From NCBI GenBank assembly GCA_963698735.1, contig CAVOSA010000008.1:62001-126000 (forward strand): a stretch of 64,000 nucleotides of DNA, given 5' to 3'. This DNA is from RPQJ01 sp963698735. GTDB lineage: Bacteria; Pseudomonadota; Gammaproteobacteria; Steroidobacterales; Steroidobacteraceae. The notes under the pieces were generated by a model. The model had not been told where the DNA came from. It worked only from the letters and a program-made list of their open reading frames with translations, and searched no databases. Below are positions 9,246 to 17,678 of the stretch, piece by piece. Each line of letters begins with the position of its first letter. Position 1 is the first letter of the stretch. Made by a program: the position numbers and the translations under genes.

Positions 9246-11525
9246 ATGACGTCGCCGCGCCCCGGTTCCCCGCGCCTGCAACAGGCGCTGCAGGCCACCC
9301 TGCGGCGGGCGGCAGCATGCGCGGTGCTCGCAGCCTCGGCACAGGCCCAGGCGCAGGACGCCCCGACACCGGAGAATGCCAGGCCATCGCGCGCCGACAG
9401 TTGCGCCGTCACGGCCGTCGTCGACCCGCGCATCGAAGAACTGCTCAAGGCCGATCCGGACGACCCGCAGATCCAGGTCACGAGCGACACTGGCGAGCTT
9501 GGCCGGGCCGGCGACGCGGACCTGAGCGGCAACGTGCAGATACGCATGGGCCAGCGACTGCTCCTGGCGGACCAGGCCAGGATCGACGCCGAGCAGCGCA
9601 GCGTCGAGTTGCGCGGCAACGTCGAGTACCTCGACCCGCAGATGCGGGTGCGCGGCCAGGGCGGCTCGTTCCAGGAAGGCGGCACCGGCAATTTCGAGGG
9701 TGCCGAGTTCGAGCTTCTCGACAGCTCGGTACGCGGCTCGGCGCAGAGCGCCAGCGTGACGCAGGCCGGGATCATCAACCTGGAGGGCGTCCGCTATACG
9801 GCCTGCCCGCCCGGCAATGAAGACTGGAACCTCGCGGCCGGGCAGATCGAGATCGACCAGAAGAACCTCATTGGCACCGGCCGCGACGTGCGCATCGAGT
9901 TCCTGGGCATGCCGGTGTTCTACACGCCGTGGATCTCGTTTCCGGTCGGCGACCAGCGCAAGTCCGGCCTGCTGTTTCCGACGGTCGGCAGCAGCAGCCG
10001 CACCGGAACGATGGTCGCCGTGCCGTATTACTGGAACCTCGCCCCCAACTACGACGCAACGCTCACCACGCGCTGGTACTCGTCGCGCGGCGTGCGGCTC
10101 GATCCGGAACTGCGCTACCTGAGTGAGCGCAGCCGCAGCCAGCTGAACGTCGAGTACCTCATCCACGACCAGGAAACCGGCGGATCCCGCAGCGTCGTCG
10201 ACTGGCGGCACGTCACGCGCTTCGCGCCACGCACGCGGCTGCTGATCGACGCCACCAACGTCAGTGACAACGACTACTTCGAGGACTTCGGCGTCGGCTT
10301 CGAAGGCACCAGCGTCTCCTTCGTGAACCGCTACGTCGACCTGCGCCACGACACCGATGCCTGGATCTTCAATGCGCGCGCGCAGGGCTACCAGGTCATC
10401 GACAACGCGCTGGCGGACGAGGACGAGCCGTACCGCATCGTCCCGCAGTTGAGCGCACTCGGCCGCTGGCGCGATTTCGCGGGCGGTCTTTCGGGCACCG
10501 TGTTCGCGGAAGCCACCAATTTCCAGCGCGACCTTGGCCCGCAGGGCACGCGGCTCGACGCCGAGCCGTCGCTCGAATGGCGCATCGACCGCAACGGTGC
10601 GTTCTTCGCGGCTGGCGCGGCGTATCGTTACACGCAGTACCTGCTCGAGGATGTCGCCCCAGGCGCCGACGACTCGCCGGACCGCTCGCTGCCGTCGGCG
10701 AGCCTCGACGCGGGATTCATGATGGAGCGCACGGCCGGCTCGAAAGGTAACCGCGTGCAGACGCTCGAGCCGCGGCTGCTCTACCTCTACGTGCCGTACA
10801 AGAACCAGGACGACCTGCCCGTCTTCGACACGGGCATTCCCGACCTGAACCTCGTGCAGCTCTTCCGCACCAACCGGTACGTCGGGCCCGACCGTGTCGG
10901 CGACGCCAACCAGGTGAGCCTCGGCGTCACCACGCGACTGCTCGATGCCAGTCGCGGACGCCAGTACCTGAGCGCGACGCTCGGCCAGGCGTTCTATATC
11001 GAAGACCCGCGCGTGACTTTGCCGGGGGAGCCGGTGCGCGACCGTTCATCCTCCGACGTCATCGCCGAACTCGAGCTCGCCGCGTTCAAGAACTGGAACG
11101 CGCGCTTTGCGTACCAGTGGAACCCCGACGAGACCCAGGGCGAACGAACCGAGACATTCGTGCAATACAACCCCACGCCGGGCCGGGTGATCAACGCGGG
11201 GTACCGCTTCCGGCGTGACCTGCTCGAGCAGGTGGACGTGTCCGGCGCCTGGCCGATCAACAACCAGTGGCGCGGCTTTGCGCGCTGGGTGTATTCGCTG
11301 CAGGAAGAGAAGACCCTGGACCAGTTCCTGGGCTTCGAGTATTCGTCCTGCTGCTGGGCCGTGCGCCTGATCACCCGGCGGTTCATCTCCAGCCGCACCG
11401 GTGCCGCGGAAACCTCCTTCGGCCTGCAACTGGAACTGAAGGGACTGTCGAGTGTCGGAGTGGACAACGAAGCTTTCCTGCGCGAAGCGATTCGGGGATA
11501 CTCCTCGCCTCTGTCCGCGCCCTGA
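9246..11525 (+). CDS. lptD: LPS-assembly protein LptD
   Basis: Outer-membrane beta-barrel that, with LptE, inserts lipopolysaccharide into the outer leaflet. ATG 9246 gives 759 residues: signal peptide to about residue 37, an OstA/LptA-like jellyroll (about 70-200), then the barrel. Cys53 (DSCAV), Cys187 (YTACPPG) and the pair Cys702-Cys703 (SSCCWAV) match the four cysteines that form the two essential disulfides of E. coli LptD. No Shine-Dalgarno is seen before the ATG and a TATAAT ends 7 bases upstream, so a leaderless transcript is likely. It heads the lptD-surA-pdxA-rsmA operon. Confidence 0.96.
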   Translation: MTSPRPGSPRLQQALQATLRRAAACAVLAASAQAQAQDAPTPENARPSRADSCAVTAVVDPRIEELLKADPDDPQIQVTSDTGELGRAGDADLSGNVQIRMGQRLLLADQARIDAEQRSVELRGNVEYLDPQMRVRGQGGSFQEGGTGNFEGAEFELLDSSVRGSAQSASVTQAGIINLEGVRYTACPPGNEDWNLAAGQIEIDQKNLIGTGRDVRIEFLGMPVFYTPWISFPVGDQRKSGLLFPTVGSSSRTGTMVAVPYYWNLAPNYDATLTTRWYSSRGVRLDPELRYLSERSRSQLNVEYLIHDQETGGSRSVVDWRHVTRFAPRTRLLIDATNVSDNDYFEDFGVGFEGTSVSFVNRYVDLRHDTDAWIFNARAQGYQVIDNALADEDEPYRIVPQLSALGRWRDFAGGLSGTVFAEATNFQRDLGPQGTRLDAEPSLEWRIDRNGAFFAAGAAYRYTQYLLEDVAPGADDSPDRSLPSASLDAGFMMERTAGSKGNRVQTLEPRLLYLYVPYKNQDDLPVFDTGIPDLNLVQLFRTNRYVGPDRVGDANQVSLGVTTRLLDASRGRQYLSATLGQAFYIEDPRVTLPGEPVRDRSSSDVIAELELAAFKNWNARFAYQWNPDETQGERTETFVQYNPTPGRVINAGYRFRRDLLEQVDVSGAWPINNQWRGFARWVYSLQEEKTLDQFLGFEYSSCCWAVRLITRRFISSRTGAAETSFGLQLELKGLSSVGVDNEAFLREAIRGYSSPLSAP

Positions 11526-11532
11526 CCCTGAG

Positions 11533-12846
11533 ATGCCCTTGAAATATAAGCTGTTTTTCAGCGCCGCCGTCCTGTTGTTCGCAGCCGTGGGCGCCGCCCA
11601 CGCCCAGACCAAGGACCTGAGTTCGAGTGGCGTCCTCCTCGACCGGGTCGCCGCAGTCGTCAACGATGGCATCGTGTTGCGCAGCGACGTCGAGACACAG
11701 ATGACCGTGGTCAGCGCACGCATCCAGCAGTCGGGCCAGCAGCTGCCGCCGCGCAACGTGCTGCGCCAGCAGGTGCTCGAACGCCTGGTGCTGCAGGAGC
11801 TGCAGATGCAGCGCGCAGACCGGCTCGGCCTCAAGATCTCGGACGAAATGGTCAACCAGGCACTCACGGAAGTCGCCACTCGCAACAAGATCAAGTTCAG
11901 CGACCTGCCGGCTACGCTCGAAGCGCAGGGCGTCAACTACCGCGACTACCGTGACGAAGTCCGTCGCGAGATGACCCTGCAGCAGCTGCGCCAGCGCGAC
12001 GTGCTGGCCCGGGTCTACGTCTCCCCGCGCGAAGTCGAACAGTGCGTGGCCAAGCGCAAGGCCTCGCCGGGCTCGGACAACGAGTTCAACCTCGCGCACA
12101 TCCTGATCGCAATTCCCGGCACGGCCGACGAGAAACAGATTGCCGAACGCACGTCGCGTGCGCAGGCGGTTTACGAGCGCGCGCGCAAGAACGAGGATTT
12201 CGGCCAGCTCGCCATCACCTATTCCGACTCCGGGACGGCGCTCGAAGGCGGCGCGCTCGGCTGGCGCAAGGCGGGCCAGCTGCCGTCGTTCGTCGCCGAC
12301 ATCGTGCCGAACATGAAGGCTGGCGACGTCACTGAACCGATCCGGACGCCGAGCGGGCTGCACATCTTCAAGGTGCTCGAGGTCCGCGGCGGCCAGGCGG
12401 CGGCCCTGGTCTCACAGGTGCACGCGCGCCACATCCTGATGAAACCCACCGCCGTGATGGATGACGAAACCGTGCGCCAGAAGCTGGTGCAGATCCGCGA
12501 GCGGGTGCTGAAGGGCGAGAGTTTTGAGGCGATCGCGTCGGTCACGTCGGAGGACCCGGGCTCTGCCGCTGCCGGCGGCGACCTCGGCTGGGCGGGGCCA
12601 GGCCAGTTCGTTCCGGACTTCGAAAAACAACTCGACGCGCTCAGCGAAAACGAGATGAGCCAGCCATTCCGCACGCAGTTCGGCTGGCACCTCGTGCAGC
12701 TGCTCGGACGCCGCACCTACGACGCGAGCGAAGACATGACGCGCAACCGTTGTGTCGGCCAGCTGCGCGAAGCACGGGCCGACGAGGAAACGGAAATCTG
12801 GCTGCGCCGCCTCCGCGACGAAGCCTACGTCGAATACCGGATGTGA
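11533..12846 (+). CDS. surA: periplasmic chaperone/peptidyl-prolyl isomerase SurA
   Basis: Chaperone for unfolded outer-membrane proteins in the periplasm, including LptD encoded just upstream. The protein has 437 residues: signal peptide ending GAAHAQ, an N-terminal SurA domain (about 35-160), two parvulin (PPIC) domains (about 180-290 and 300-400; FNLAHILIAIP and VHARHILMKP begin them) and a C-terminal helix. ATG 11533 lies 7 bases after the lptD stop. The stop overlaps the GTG of pdxA. Confidence 0.95.
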   Translation: MPLKYKLFFSAAVLLFAAVGAAHAQTKDLSSSGVLLDRVAAVVNDGIVLRSDVETQMTVVSARIQQSGQQLPPRNVLRQQVLERLVLQELQMQRADRLGLKISDEMVNQALTEVATRNKIKFSDLPATLEAQGVNYRDYRDEVRREMTLQQLRQRDVLARVYVSPREVEQCVAKRKASPGSDNEFNLAHILIAIPGTADEKQIAERTSRAQAVYERARKNEDFGQLAITYSDSGTALEGGALGWRKAGQLPSFVADIVPNMKAGDVTEPIRTPSGLHIFKVLEVRGGQAAALVSQVHARHILMKPTAVMDDETVRQKLVQIRERVLKGESFEAIASVTSEDPGSAAAGGDLGWAGPGQFVPDFEKQLDALSENEMSQPFRTQFGWHLVQLLGRRTYDASEDMTRNRCVGQLREARADEETEIWLRRLRDEAYVEYRM

Positions 12847-13868
12847 GCATCCTGCGCCGACCGCGCCGGAACAAGGCGCTGCGCACCGTCGCCGTCACCA
12901 CCGGCGAGCCGGCAGGCATCGGGCCGGACCTCTGCACGGAACTCCTCGACTTCGCGCCGCGCGGGTGCCGGGTGGTACTGATCGGGGACCGCTCGTTGTT
13001 CGGCCGAGCGCGGCCGCGCCGGGCAGGCAAGCTGCAGATTCCGGACTTCGACGCAACGGGCCCGGCCCGTACCGGCGTCGAACTGCTGCACGTGCCGCTC
13101 GCCGCGCCGGCCGAACCCGGCCGCCTGAACACGGCCAATGCCGGCTACGTGCTCGAAACGCTGGATGCGGCCATCGGCGGCTGCGCAGCCGGTGCGTTTC
13201 AAGCGATCGTCACGGCGCCGGTGCAGAAGTCCGTGATCAACGAAGCCGGTATTCCGTTCACCGGGCACACCGAATACCTTGCCAAACGTACGGGCGTCGC
13301 GCTGCCGGTGATGATGCTCGTAGGTGGCGGCCTGCGCGTGGCGCTCGCAACGACGCACCTGCCGCTGCGCAAGGTCAGCGCCGCGATCACGCCAGCCCGC
13401 CTCGAGTCCGTGCTGCGCATCGTCGCGACCGACCTGCGGACGATGTTCGGCCTGCGCAAGCCGCGCATCCTCGTGCTCGGGCTCAATCCGCACGCGGGTG
13501 AAGGCGGTCACCTCGGCCGCGAGGAAATCGAGGTGATGGAGCCCGTGCTGGCCGGCCTGCGCCGCGAAGGATTCGACCTCGTCGGCCCGGTGCCGGCGGA
13601 TACGGCGTTCGTGCCGCACCGGCTCCATGGCGTCGATGCCGTCGTCGCCATGTTCCACGACCAGGGGCTGCCGGTGCTGAAGCGCGCGAGCTTCGGTCAC
13701 GCTGTCAACGTCACGCTCGGCTTGCCGATCGTGCGCACGTCGGTCGATCATGGCACCGCGCTCGACCTCGCCGGCACGCGCAAGGCCGATCCGGGCAGCC
13801 TGCAGGCCGCGTTCGCACTGGCGCTGGAACTCAGCCAGCGGAGTCGGACACTGGCAACTCACTGGTGA
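12843..13868 (+). CDS. pdxA: 4-hydroxythreonine-4-phosphate dehydrogenase PdxA
   Basis: NAD-dependent enzyme of the deoxyxylulose-5-phosphate route to pyridoxal phosphate. GTG 12843 overlaps the surA stop (GTGA) and gives 341 residues. Family signs are TTGEPAGIGPDL at the N terminus, TAPVQKSVIN, the metal-ligand region GHTEYLAKRTG, and MFHDQGLPVLK. A basic extension of about ten residues precedes the usual start. It overlaps rsmA by 4 bases. The surA-pdxA-rsmA order is the standard gammaproteobacterial one. Confidence 0.95.
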   Translation: MSILRRPRRNKALRTVAVTTGEPAGIGPDLCTELLDFAPRGCRVVLIGDRSLFGRARPRRAGKLQIPDFDATGPARTGVELLHVPLAAPAEPGRLNTANAGYVLETLDAAIGGCAAGAFQAIVTAPVQKSVINEAGIPFTGHTEYLAKRTGVALPVMMLVGGGLRVALATTHLPLRKVSAAITPARLESVLRIVATDLRTMFGLRKPRILVLGLNPHAGEGGHLGREEIEVMEPVLAGLRREGFDLVGPVPADTAFVPHRLHGVDAVVAMFHDQGLPVLKRASFGHAVNVTLGLPIVRTSVDHGTALDLAGTRKADPGSLQAAFALALELSQRSRTLATHW

Positions 13869-14683
13869 AGCACGGCCACGCCAAGAAGCGTTACGGGCAG
13901 CACTTCCTGCACGACCCCGGCACGATCAACCGGATCGTCGGCGCCATCGCCCCGCGCCCGGGCGATCGACTCGTCGAAGTCGGCCCGGGCCGGGGAGCCA
14001 TCACTGCACCAGTGCTCGCACTGGCCGGCGCCCTGGACGTCGTTGAGATCGATGCGGACGTCATTCTGCCCTTGCAGGCGCACTGCCAGGGACGCGGTGA
14101 GTTGCGCGTGCACCTGGCCGACGCGCTCGAGTTCGATTTCCGTGCGCTGCGCGGTGACGGCCCGAAGCTGCGGCTGATCGGCAACCTGCCCTACAACGTC
14201 TCGACGCCGCTGCTGTTCCATTTCATTTCCCAGCTCGACGCCATCGCCGACATGCACTTCATGCTGCAGAAGGAAGTGGTCGTGCGCATGGCGGCGAAGC
14301 CGGGCTCGGGCGACTACGGCCGGCTGACGGTGATGCTTGCACCCCACGTGAGCGTCGAACCACTGTTCGACATCGGCAGCGGAGCATTCAAGCCCGCACC
14401 GCAGGTCACGTCGACTTTTTTTGCCCTGCGGCCGCATGCCGCGCCACCGTTCAAGATCACGGATCACGCCGCGTTCGCGGCTGTCGTGCAGGCCGCTTTT
14501 TCGATGCGCCGCAAGACCTTGCGCAATGCGCTGCGCAGCCTGCTCGACGCCGAGGCAATCGCGGCAGCCGGCGTCGACCCCGGGGCGAGAGCCGAAACCC
14601 TCGCTCCGGCGCAGTTTGCGGCGCTGGCCAGCCAGTGGGTGGCCGCAAGGGGACCCGCGGGGACCGCTATCGCCGCAGAATGA
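13865..14683 (+). CDS. rsmA: 16S rRNA dimethyladenosine transferase RsmA (KsgA)
   Basis: SAM-dependent enzyme that dimethylates A1518 and A1519 of 16S rRNA late in 30S assembly. It has 272 residues from GTG 13865, which overlaps the pdxA stop. The glycine-rich SAM site appears as EVGPGRGAIT and the N6-adenine methylase motif as NLPYNVSTP. The N terminus KKRYGQHFLHD is diagnostic of the family. Confidence 0.96.
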   Translation: MKHGHAKKRYGQHFLHDPGTINRIVGAIAPRPGDRLVEVGPGRGAITAPVLALAGALDVVEIDADVILPLQAHCQGRGELRVHLADALEFDFRALRGDGPKLRLIGNLPYNVSTPLLFHFISQLDAIADMHFMLQKEVVVRMAAKPGSGDYGRLTVMLAPHVSVEPLFDIGSGAFKPAPQVTSTFFALRPHAAPPFKITDHAAFAAVVQAAFSMRRKTLRNALRSLLDAEAIAAAGVDPGARAETLAPAQFAALASQWVAARGPAGTAIAAE

Positions 14684-14690
14684 GCCCTGA

Positions 14691-14719
14691 TTGGTGCCCC
14701 CACGGGCCCCGCCTATAAT
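14691..14719 (+). promoter_or_regulatory. sigma-70-type promoter of the usp-apaG-apaH unit
   Basis: TTGGTG (14691-14696), a 17-base spacer and a perfect TATAAT (14714-14719) lie in the 89-base gap after rsmA. The predicted leader to ATG 14773 is about 46 bases. It suggests that usp-apaG-apaH can be expressed apart from the lptD-rsmA operon. Confidence 0.7.
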
Positions 14720-14772
14720 CGACCCGAGACCCGCCCATCGCACCGGAACCCCCGGTTCCACGGAGCCCGACC

Positions 14773-15210
14773 ATGCGCGACTACAAGAAGATCCTGCTGG
14801 CAGTGGACATCACCGACGGCAGCGAAAAGATCGCTGAACGCGCACGCGACATCGCGGCCCGTTACGACGCCGAGATCATCCTGCTGCACGTGGTCGAGTA
14901 CGTGCCGGTGGAGCCGATGGGCGAGGCGCTGCTGCCTGCCGTGCAGATCGAAGGTGAACTCGTCGAGCGCGCTACCAGGCGCATCGCGGAACTCGCCGCG
15001 AAGGCCGGCCTCGAGAAAGCCGAACGGATCGTGCACGCCGGCAACATCAAGGCCGAACTGGTGCGCATCGCACAGGAACGCGGCGTGGACCTCATCGTCC
15101 TCGGCAGCCGCGAGCGGCACGGGCTGTCGATCATGTTCAACCAGACGGAGGACACCGTCCTCCACACAGCGCCCTGCGACGTACTCGCCGTGCGCTGGAC
15201 CAGGTCATGA
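14773..15210 (+). CDS. universal stress protein (UspA family)
   Basis: Cytoplasmic Usp-fold protein of 145 residues. The start YKKILLAVDITDGSEK and end HTAPCDVLAVRW are typical. The nucleotide-loop region reads GSRERHGLSIMFNQTED: the first glycines are there, but the second Gly-Ser of the ATP-binding G-2x-G-9x-G(S/T) pattern is replaced, so ATP binding is uncertain. It has its own promoter and sits between rsmA and apaG, which are neighbours in E. coli. The stop overlaps apaG by 4 bases. Confidence 0.9.
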   Translation: MRDYKKILLAVDITDGSEKIAERARDIAARYDAEIILLHVVEYVPVEPMGEALLPAVQIEGELVERATRRIAELAAKAGLEKAERIVHAGNIKAELVRIAQERGVDLIVLGSRERHGLSIMFNQTEDTVLHTAPCDVLAVRWTRS

Positions 15211-15590
15211 CGGCCGCCGACCCCAACAGGATACGTGTCGACGTCACGACCAACTACGTCGAAGACCAGTCGAACCCGGGCGAAGGCCGCTTCGTGTTCT
15301 CGTACACGATCACGATCCGCAATGAAGGCAGCAAGCCCGCACGCCTCGTCACGCGGCACTGGCTGATCACCGACGCCAATGGCAAGGTGCAGGAAGTCGT
15401 GGGCGAAGGCGTCGTCGGCGAGCAGCCGCACCTGCAGCCGGGACAGGGCTTCCGCTATTCGAGCGGCGCCATCCTCGAGACGCCGGTGGGTTCCATGCAG
15501 GGCCGATACCACATGGTCGCGGACGACGGCGAGCAGTTCGAGGCGCCGATCGCGCCCTTCCGGCTTGCGATGCCCGGCGTGCTGCACTGA
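15207..15590 (+). CDS. apaG: ApaG, Co2+/Mg2+ efflux-associated protein
   Basis: Small beta-sandwich (fibronectin-III-like) protein of 127 residues, normal for the family. Conserved pieces are FSYTITIRNEG, LVTRHWLITDANG and VVGEQPHLQPGQGFRYSSG (quoted within limits). Its biochemical role is not settled; mutants of Salmonella apaG affect Co2+ resistance and Mg2+ efflux. ATG 15207 overlaps the usp stop (ATGA), and apaH begins 7 bases after its stop. Confidence 0.94.
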   Translation: MTAADPNRIRVDVTTNYVEDQSNPGEGRFVFSYTITIRNEGSKPARLVTRHWLITDANGKVQEVVGEGVVGEQPHLQPGQGFRYSSGAILETPVGSMQGRYHMVADDGEQFEAPIAPFRLAMPGVLH

Positions 15591-15597
15591 CGGCCCG

Positions 15598-16440
15598 ATG
15601 GCCGTCTACGCGATCGGCGACGTCCAGGGCTGCTTCGACGAACTCGAAGCCCTGCTTGCACGCTTGCGGTTCGACGCGACGCGCGACCGTCTCTGGTTCG
15701 TCGGCGATCTCGTCAACCGCGGTCCCCGCTCGCTCGATACGCTGCGCTTCGTGAAGTCGCTGGGCGACGCAGCGGTCACCGTGCTTGGCAACCACGACCT
15801 CCACCTGATCGCAATCGCGCGCGGCGGCGCCAAGTGGCGCGAACACGACGCGGCGCTGGGGCCCATCCTGCAGGCGCCGGACAGCCGCGAACTGCTGGAC
15901 TGGCTGCAGTCACGCCCGCTGCTCCACCACGATTCCAGCCTCGGCACGACGCTGCTGCACGCCGGGCTGCCGCCGCAGTGGGACTTGCGCACCGCACAGT
16001 CCTGCGCCAGCGACGTGGAGCGCCGGCTGCAAGGTGAAAAGGCGGGCCAGTTGCTCGAGCGCATGTACGGCAACGACCCCGACACCTGGCGCGACGACCT
16101 CGATGGCTGGGACCGGGTCCGCTTCACGATCAACGCGTTCACGCGGCTGCGCGTATGCGAGACGGAGAGCGGCCGCATGGTGCTGAAGTTCAAGGGCCCG
16201 CCCGAGTCGGCACCGCAGGGCGCTCGGCCGTGGTTTCGCATCCCGTGGCGGAAGTCCGCGCGCGAGCGGCTCGTGTTCGGCCACTGGTCGGCGTTGGGTT
16301 ACGTCAATGAAAACGGCCTGCTTGGACTCGACACCGGCTGCATCTGGGGCGGGTCACTCACCGGTCAACGGATTGACGCGAGCGAGTCGCAACCGGTCCA
16401 GGTGCCGAGCCTGACGGGCGGATTGCCCCTCGACGATTGA
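15598..16440 (+). CDS. apaH: symmetrical diadenosine tetraphosphatase ApaH
   Basis: Metallophosphatase that splits Ap4A into two ADP and also acts on Np4-capped RNA. ATG 15598 gives 280 residues. Metal-site motifs are GDVQGC (residues 7-12), FVGDLVNRG and GNHDLHL, and the later His is in FGHWSALG. The order apaG-apaH after rsmA is the enterobacterial arrangement, apart from the inserted usp gene. It converges on the exported-protein gene at 16458 with 17 bases between. Confidence 0.95.
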   Translation: MAVYAIGDVQGCFDELEALLARLRFDATRDRLWFVGDLVNRGPRSLDTLRFVKSLGDAAVTVLGNHDLHLIAIARGGAKWREHDAALGPILQAPDSRELLDWLQSRPLLHHDSSLGTTLLHAGLPPQWDLRTAQSCASDVERRLQGEKAGQLLERMYGNDPDTWRDDLDGWDRVRFTINAFTRLRVCETESGRMVLKFKGPPESAPQGARPWFRIPWRKSARERLVFGHWSALGYVNENGLLGLDTGCIWGGSLTGQRIDASESQPVQVPSLTGGLPLDD

Positions 16441-16457
16441 GCCCGGACGACCCGGCC

Positions 16458-17141
16458 TCAGGGCCCGGGCGGTGCGGCTTCGGCGTCGGGTTTCTTGTGC
16501 AGCGTCTCGAGCTTGATGTTGACGGCCCCGATCTGGACCTGTCGCGGCACACAGGTCAGCCGCGCCGAATCCTTCGCCATCCGCACCCCCAGCGGCTCGA
16601 GCACCTGCGGAACCAGCTGATTGAGCAGTTCGCAGTCGCCGTCATCGATGTGGTCGCGACGGCGGCCCACGAACTCCACGACCCGCCGCTCGGCCGGGAA
16701 CTGCGCCGTCGCCACATCCACGCCGGCGTCCTTGCCCTGCACGCGGGACACGAGCTCACGCTTCGACTGCTTCTCGGCGAGTTTCGCCAGCAACTCGGGC
16801 GTGGCCTCGGCAGGCACCGCCACGCGGATGCGGGCGGTCGGTATCTGCTGGATACCCTCGCCTTCGATGCAGCTGACCTGCACGCGGAGGTCCTTGCGCG
16901 CGCCGACTTGCTTGAGGATGTACTCGATCTTGGACTCGAGGCCCAGGCAGGAGTAGTAGGTGCCGAAGCCGAAATAGGTGAACATGAACTCGTGCTCGAC
17001 CCACACCGCGTTGACGGTCGGGGCCGATCCGGCCACCGCTGGGGCGTCCGCTGCGGTCTGGGCCGCTGCCGGCTGCAAACCAGCCACTGCGAGTGCCAGG
17101 CTGGCGACCGCCGCGCCGATACGGAGTCTGCATCGTGTCAT
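16458..17141 (-). CDS. exported protein of unknown function
   Basis: I do not recognise a family. From ATG 17141 the protein has 227 residues: a signal peptide (basic MTRCRLR, hydrophobic core, AAAQ cleavage site), then a soluble part with Cys residues in SCLGLE, VSCIEG, GDCELL and LTCVPR, consistent with periplasmic disulfides. A charged stretch (AEKQSKRELVSRVQ) may be helical and the C terminus is Pro/Ala-rich. The gene is divergent from the 3-hydroxyanthranilate dioxygenase gene and shares its AT-rich promoter island. An in-frame start upstream (17180) would lie inside that island and past the promoter. Confidence 0.7.
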   Translation of the reverse strand: MTRCRLRIGAAVASLALAVAGLQPAAAQTAADAPAVAGSAPTVNAVWVEHEFMFTYFGFGTYYSCLGLESKIEYILKQVGARKDLRVQVSCIEGEGIQQIPTARIRVAVPAEATPELLAKLAEKQSKRELVSRVQGKDAGVDVATAQFPAERRVVEFVGRRRDHIDDGDCELLNQLVPQVLEPLGVRMAKDSARLTCVPRQVQIGAVNIKLETLHKKPDAEAAPPGP

Positions 17142-17150
17142 GGGGCCTAA

Positions 17151-17158
17151 TTTATACT
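17151..17158. promoter_or_regulatory. overlapping divergent -10 elements (exported protein / dioxygenase)
   Basis: TTTATACT contains TATACT on the plus strand (17153-17158) and TATAAA on the minus strand (17156-17151). The plus element places +1 at about 17165, the A of the dioxygenase ATG. The minus element places +1 about 3 bases before ATG 17141. Both messages would be leaderless or nearly so. No convincing -35 is visible. Confidence 0.5.
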
Positions 17159-17164
17159 CGGACC

Positions 17165-17674
17165 ATGCAGTCTTTGACACCGTTCAACCTCCGGCAGTGG
17201 ATCGACGAGCACCGGGCCGAACTGCGCCCGCCAGTCTGCAACAAGCAGGTGTTCGAGCAGGGCGAATTCATCATCATGGTGGTCGGCGGTCCCAACGCAC
17301 GCAAGGACTATCACGACGACCCCGGCGAGGAGTTCTTCTACCAGCTCGAAGGCGACATGCTGCTGCGCACCGTGCAGGACGACCGCCGCGTCGACATCCC
17401 GATCCGCGCAGGGGACGTGCTGCTGCTGCCTCCGCACGTGCCCCATTCCCCGCAGCGCTTCGCCGACACCGTGGGCCTCGTGGTCGAGCGCAAGCGCCGC
17501 CCGGGCGAAGCGGACGGCTTCCTGTGGTACTGCGAGCGATGCGACGCACGGCTGTACAGCGAATACCTGCAGATTTCGAACATCGAGACGCAACTGCCGC
17601 CCGTGTTCGACCGGTTCTGGTCGAACCCAGAGCACACGGTCTGCCGCCAGTGCGGCAGCGTACTGAAGAAGTGA
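17165..17674 (+). CDS. nbaC: 3-hydroxyanthranilate 3,4-dioxygenase
   Basis: Cupin iron dioxygenase that opens 3-hydroxyanthranilate to aminocarboxymuconate semialdehyde, which cyclises to quinolinate, the NAD precursor. It has 169 residues. Iron ligands are His50, Glu56 (YHDDPGEEFF) and His94 (PPHVPHS). The C terminus carries the second, rubredoxin-like metal site of the bacterial enzymes, Cys123/Cys126 and Cys160/Cys163. ATG 17165 has no ribosome-binding site and may be the first transcribed codon. The next kynurenine gene begins 4 bases after the stop. Confidence 0.95.
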   Translation: MQSLTPFNLRQWIDEHRAELRPPVCNKQVFEQGEFIIMVVGGPNARKDYHDDPGEEFFYQLEGDMLLRTVQDDRRVDIPIRAGDVLLLPPHVPHSPQRFADTVGLVVERKRRPGEADGFLWYCERCDARLYSEYLQISNIETQLPPVFDRFWSNPEHTVCRQCGSVLKK

Positions 17675-17678
17675 CCAC

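Noticed and set aside
9168..10349. Long minus-strand extension of the amgK frame opposite lptD
   Set aside because: It carries no kinase homology and is read from the high-GC complement of a clearly coding LptD region. amgK begins near 9167.
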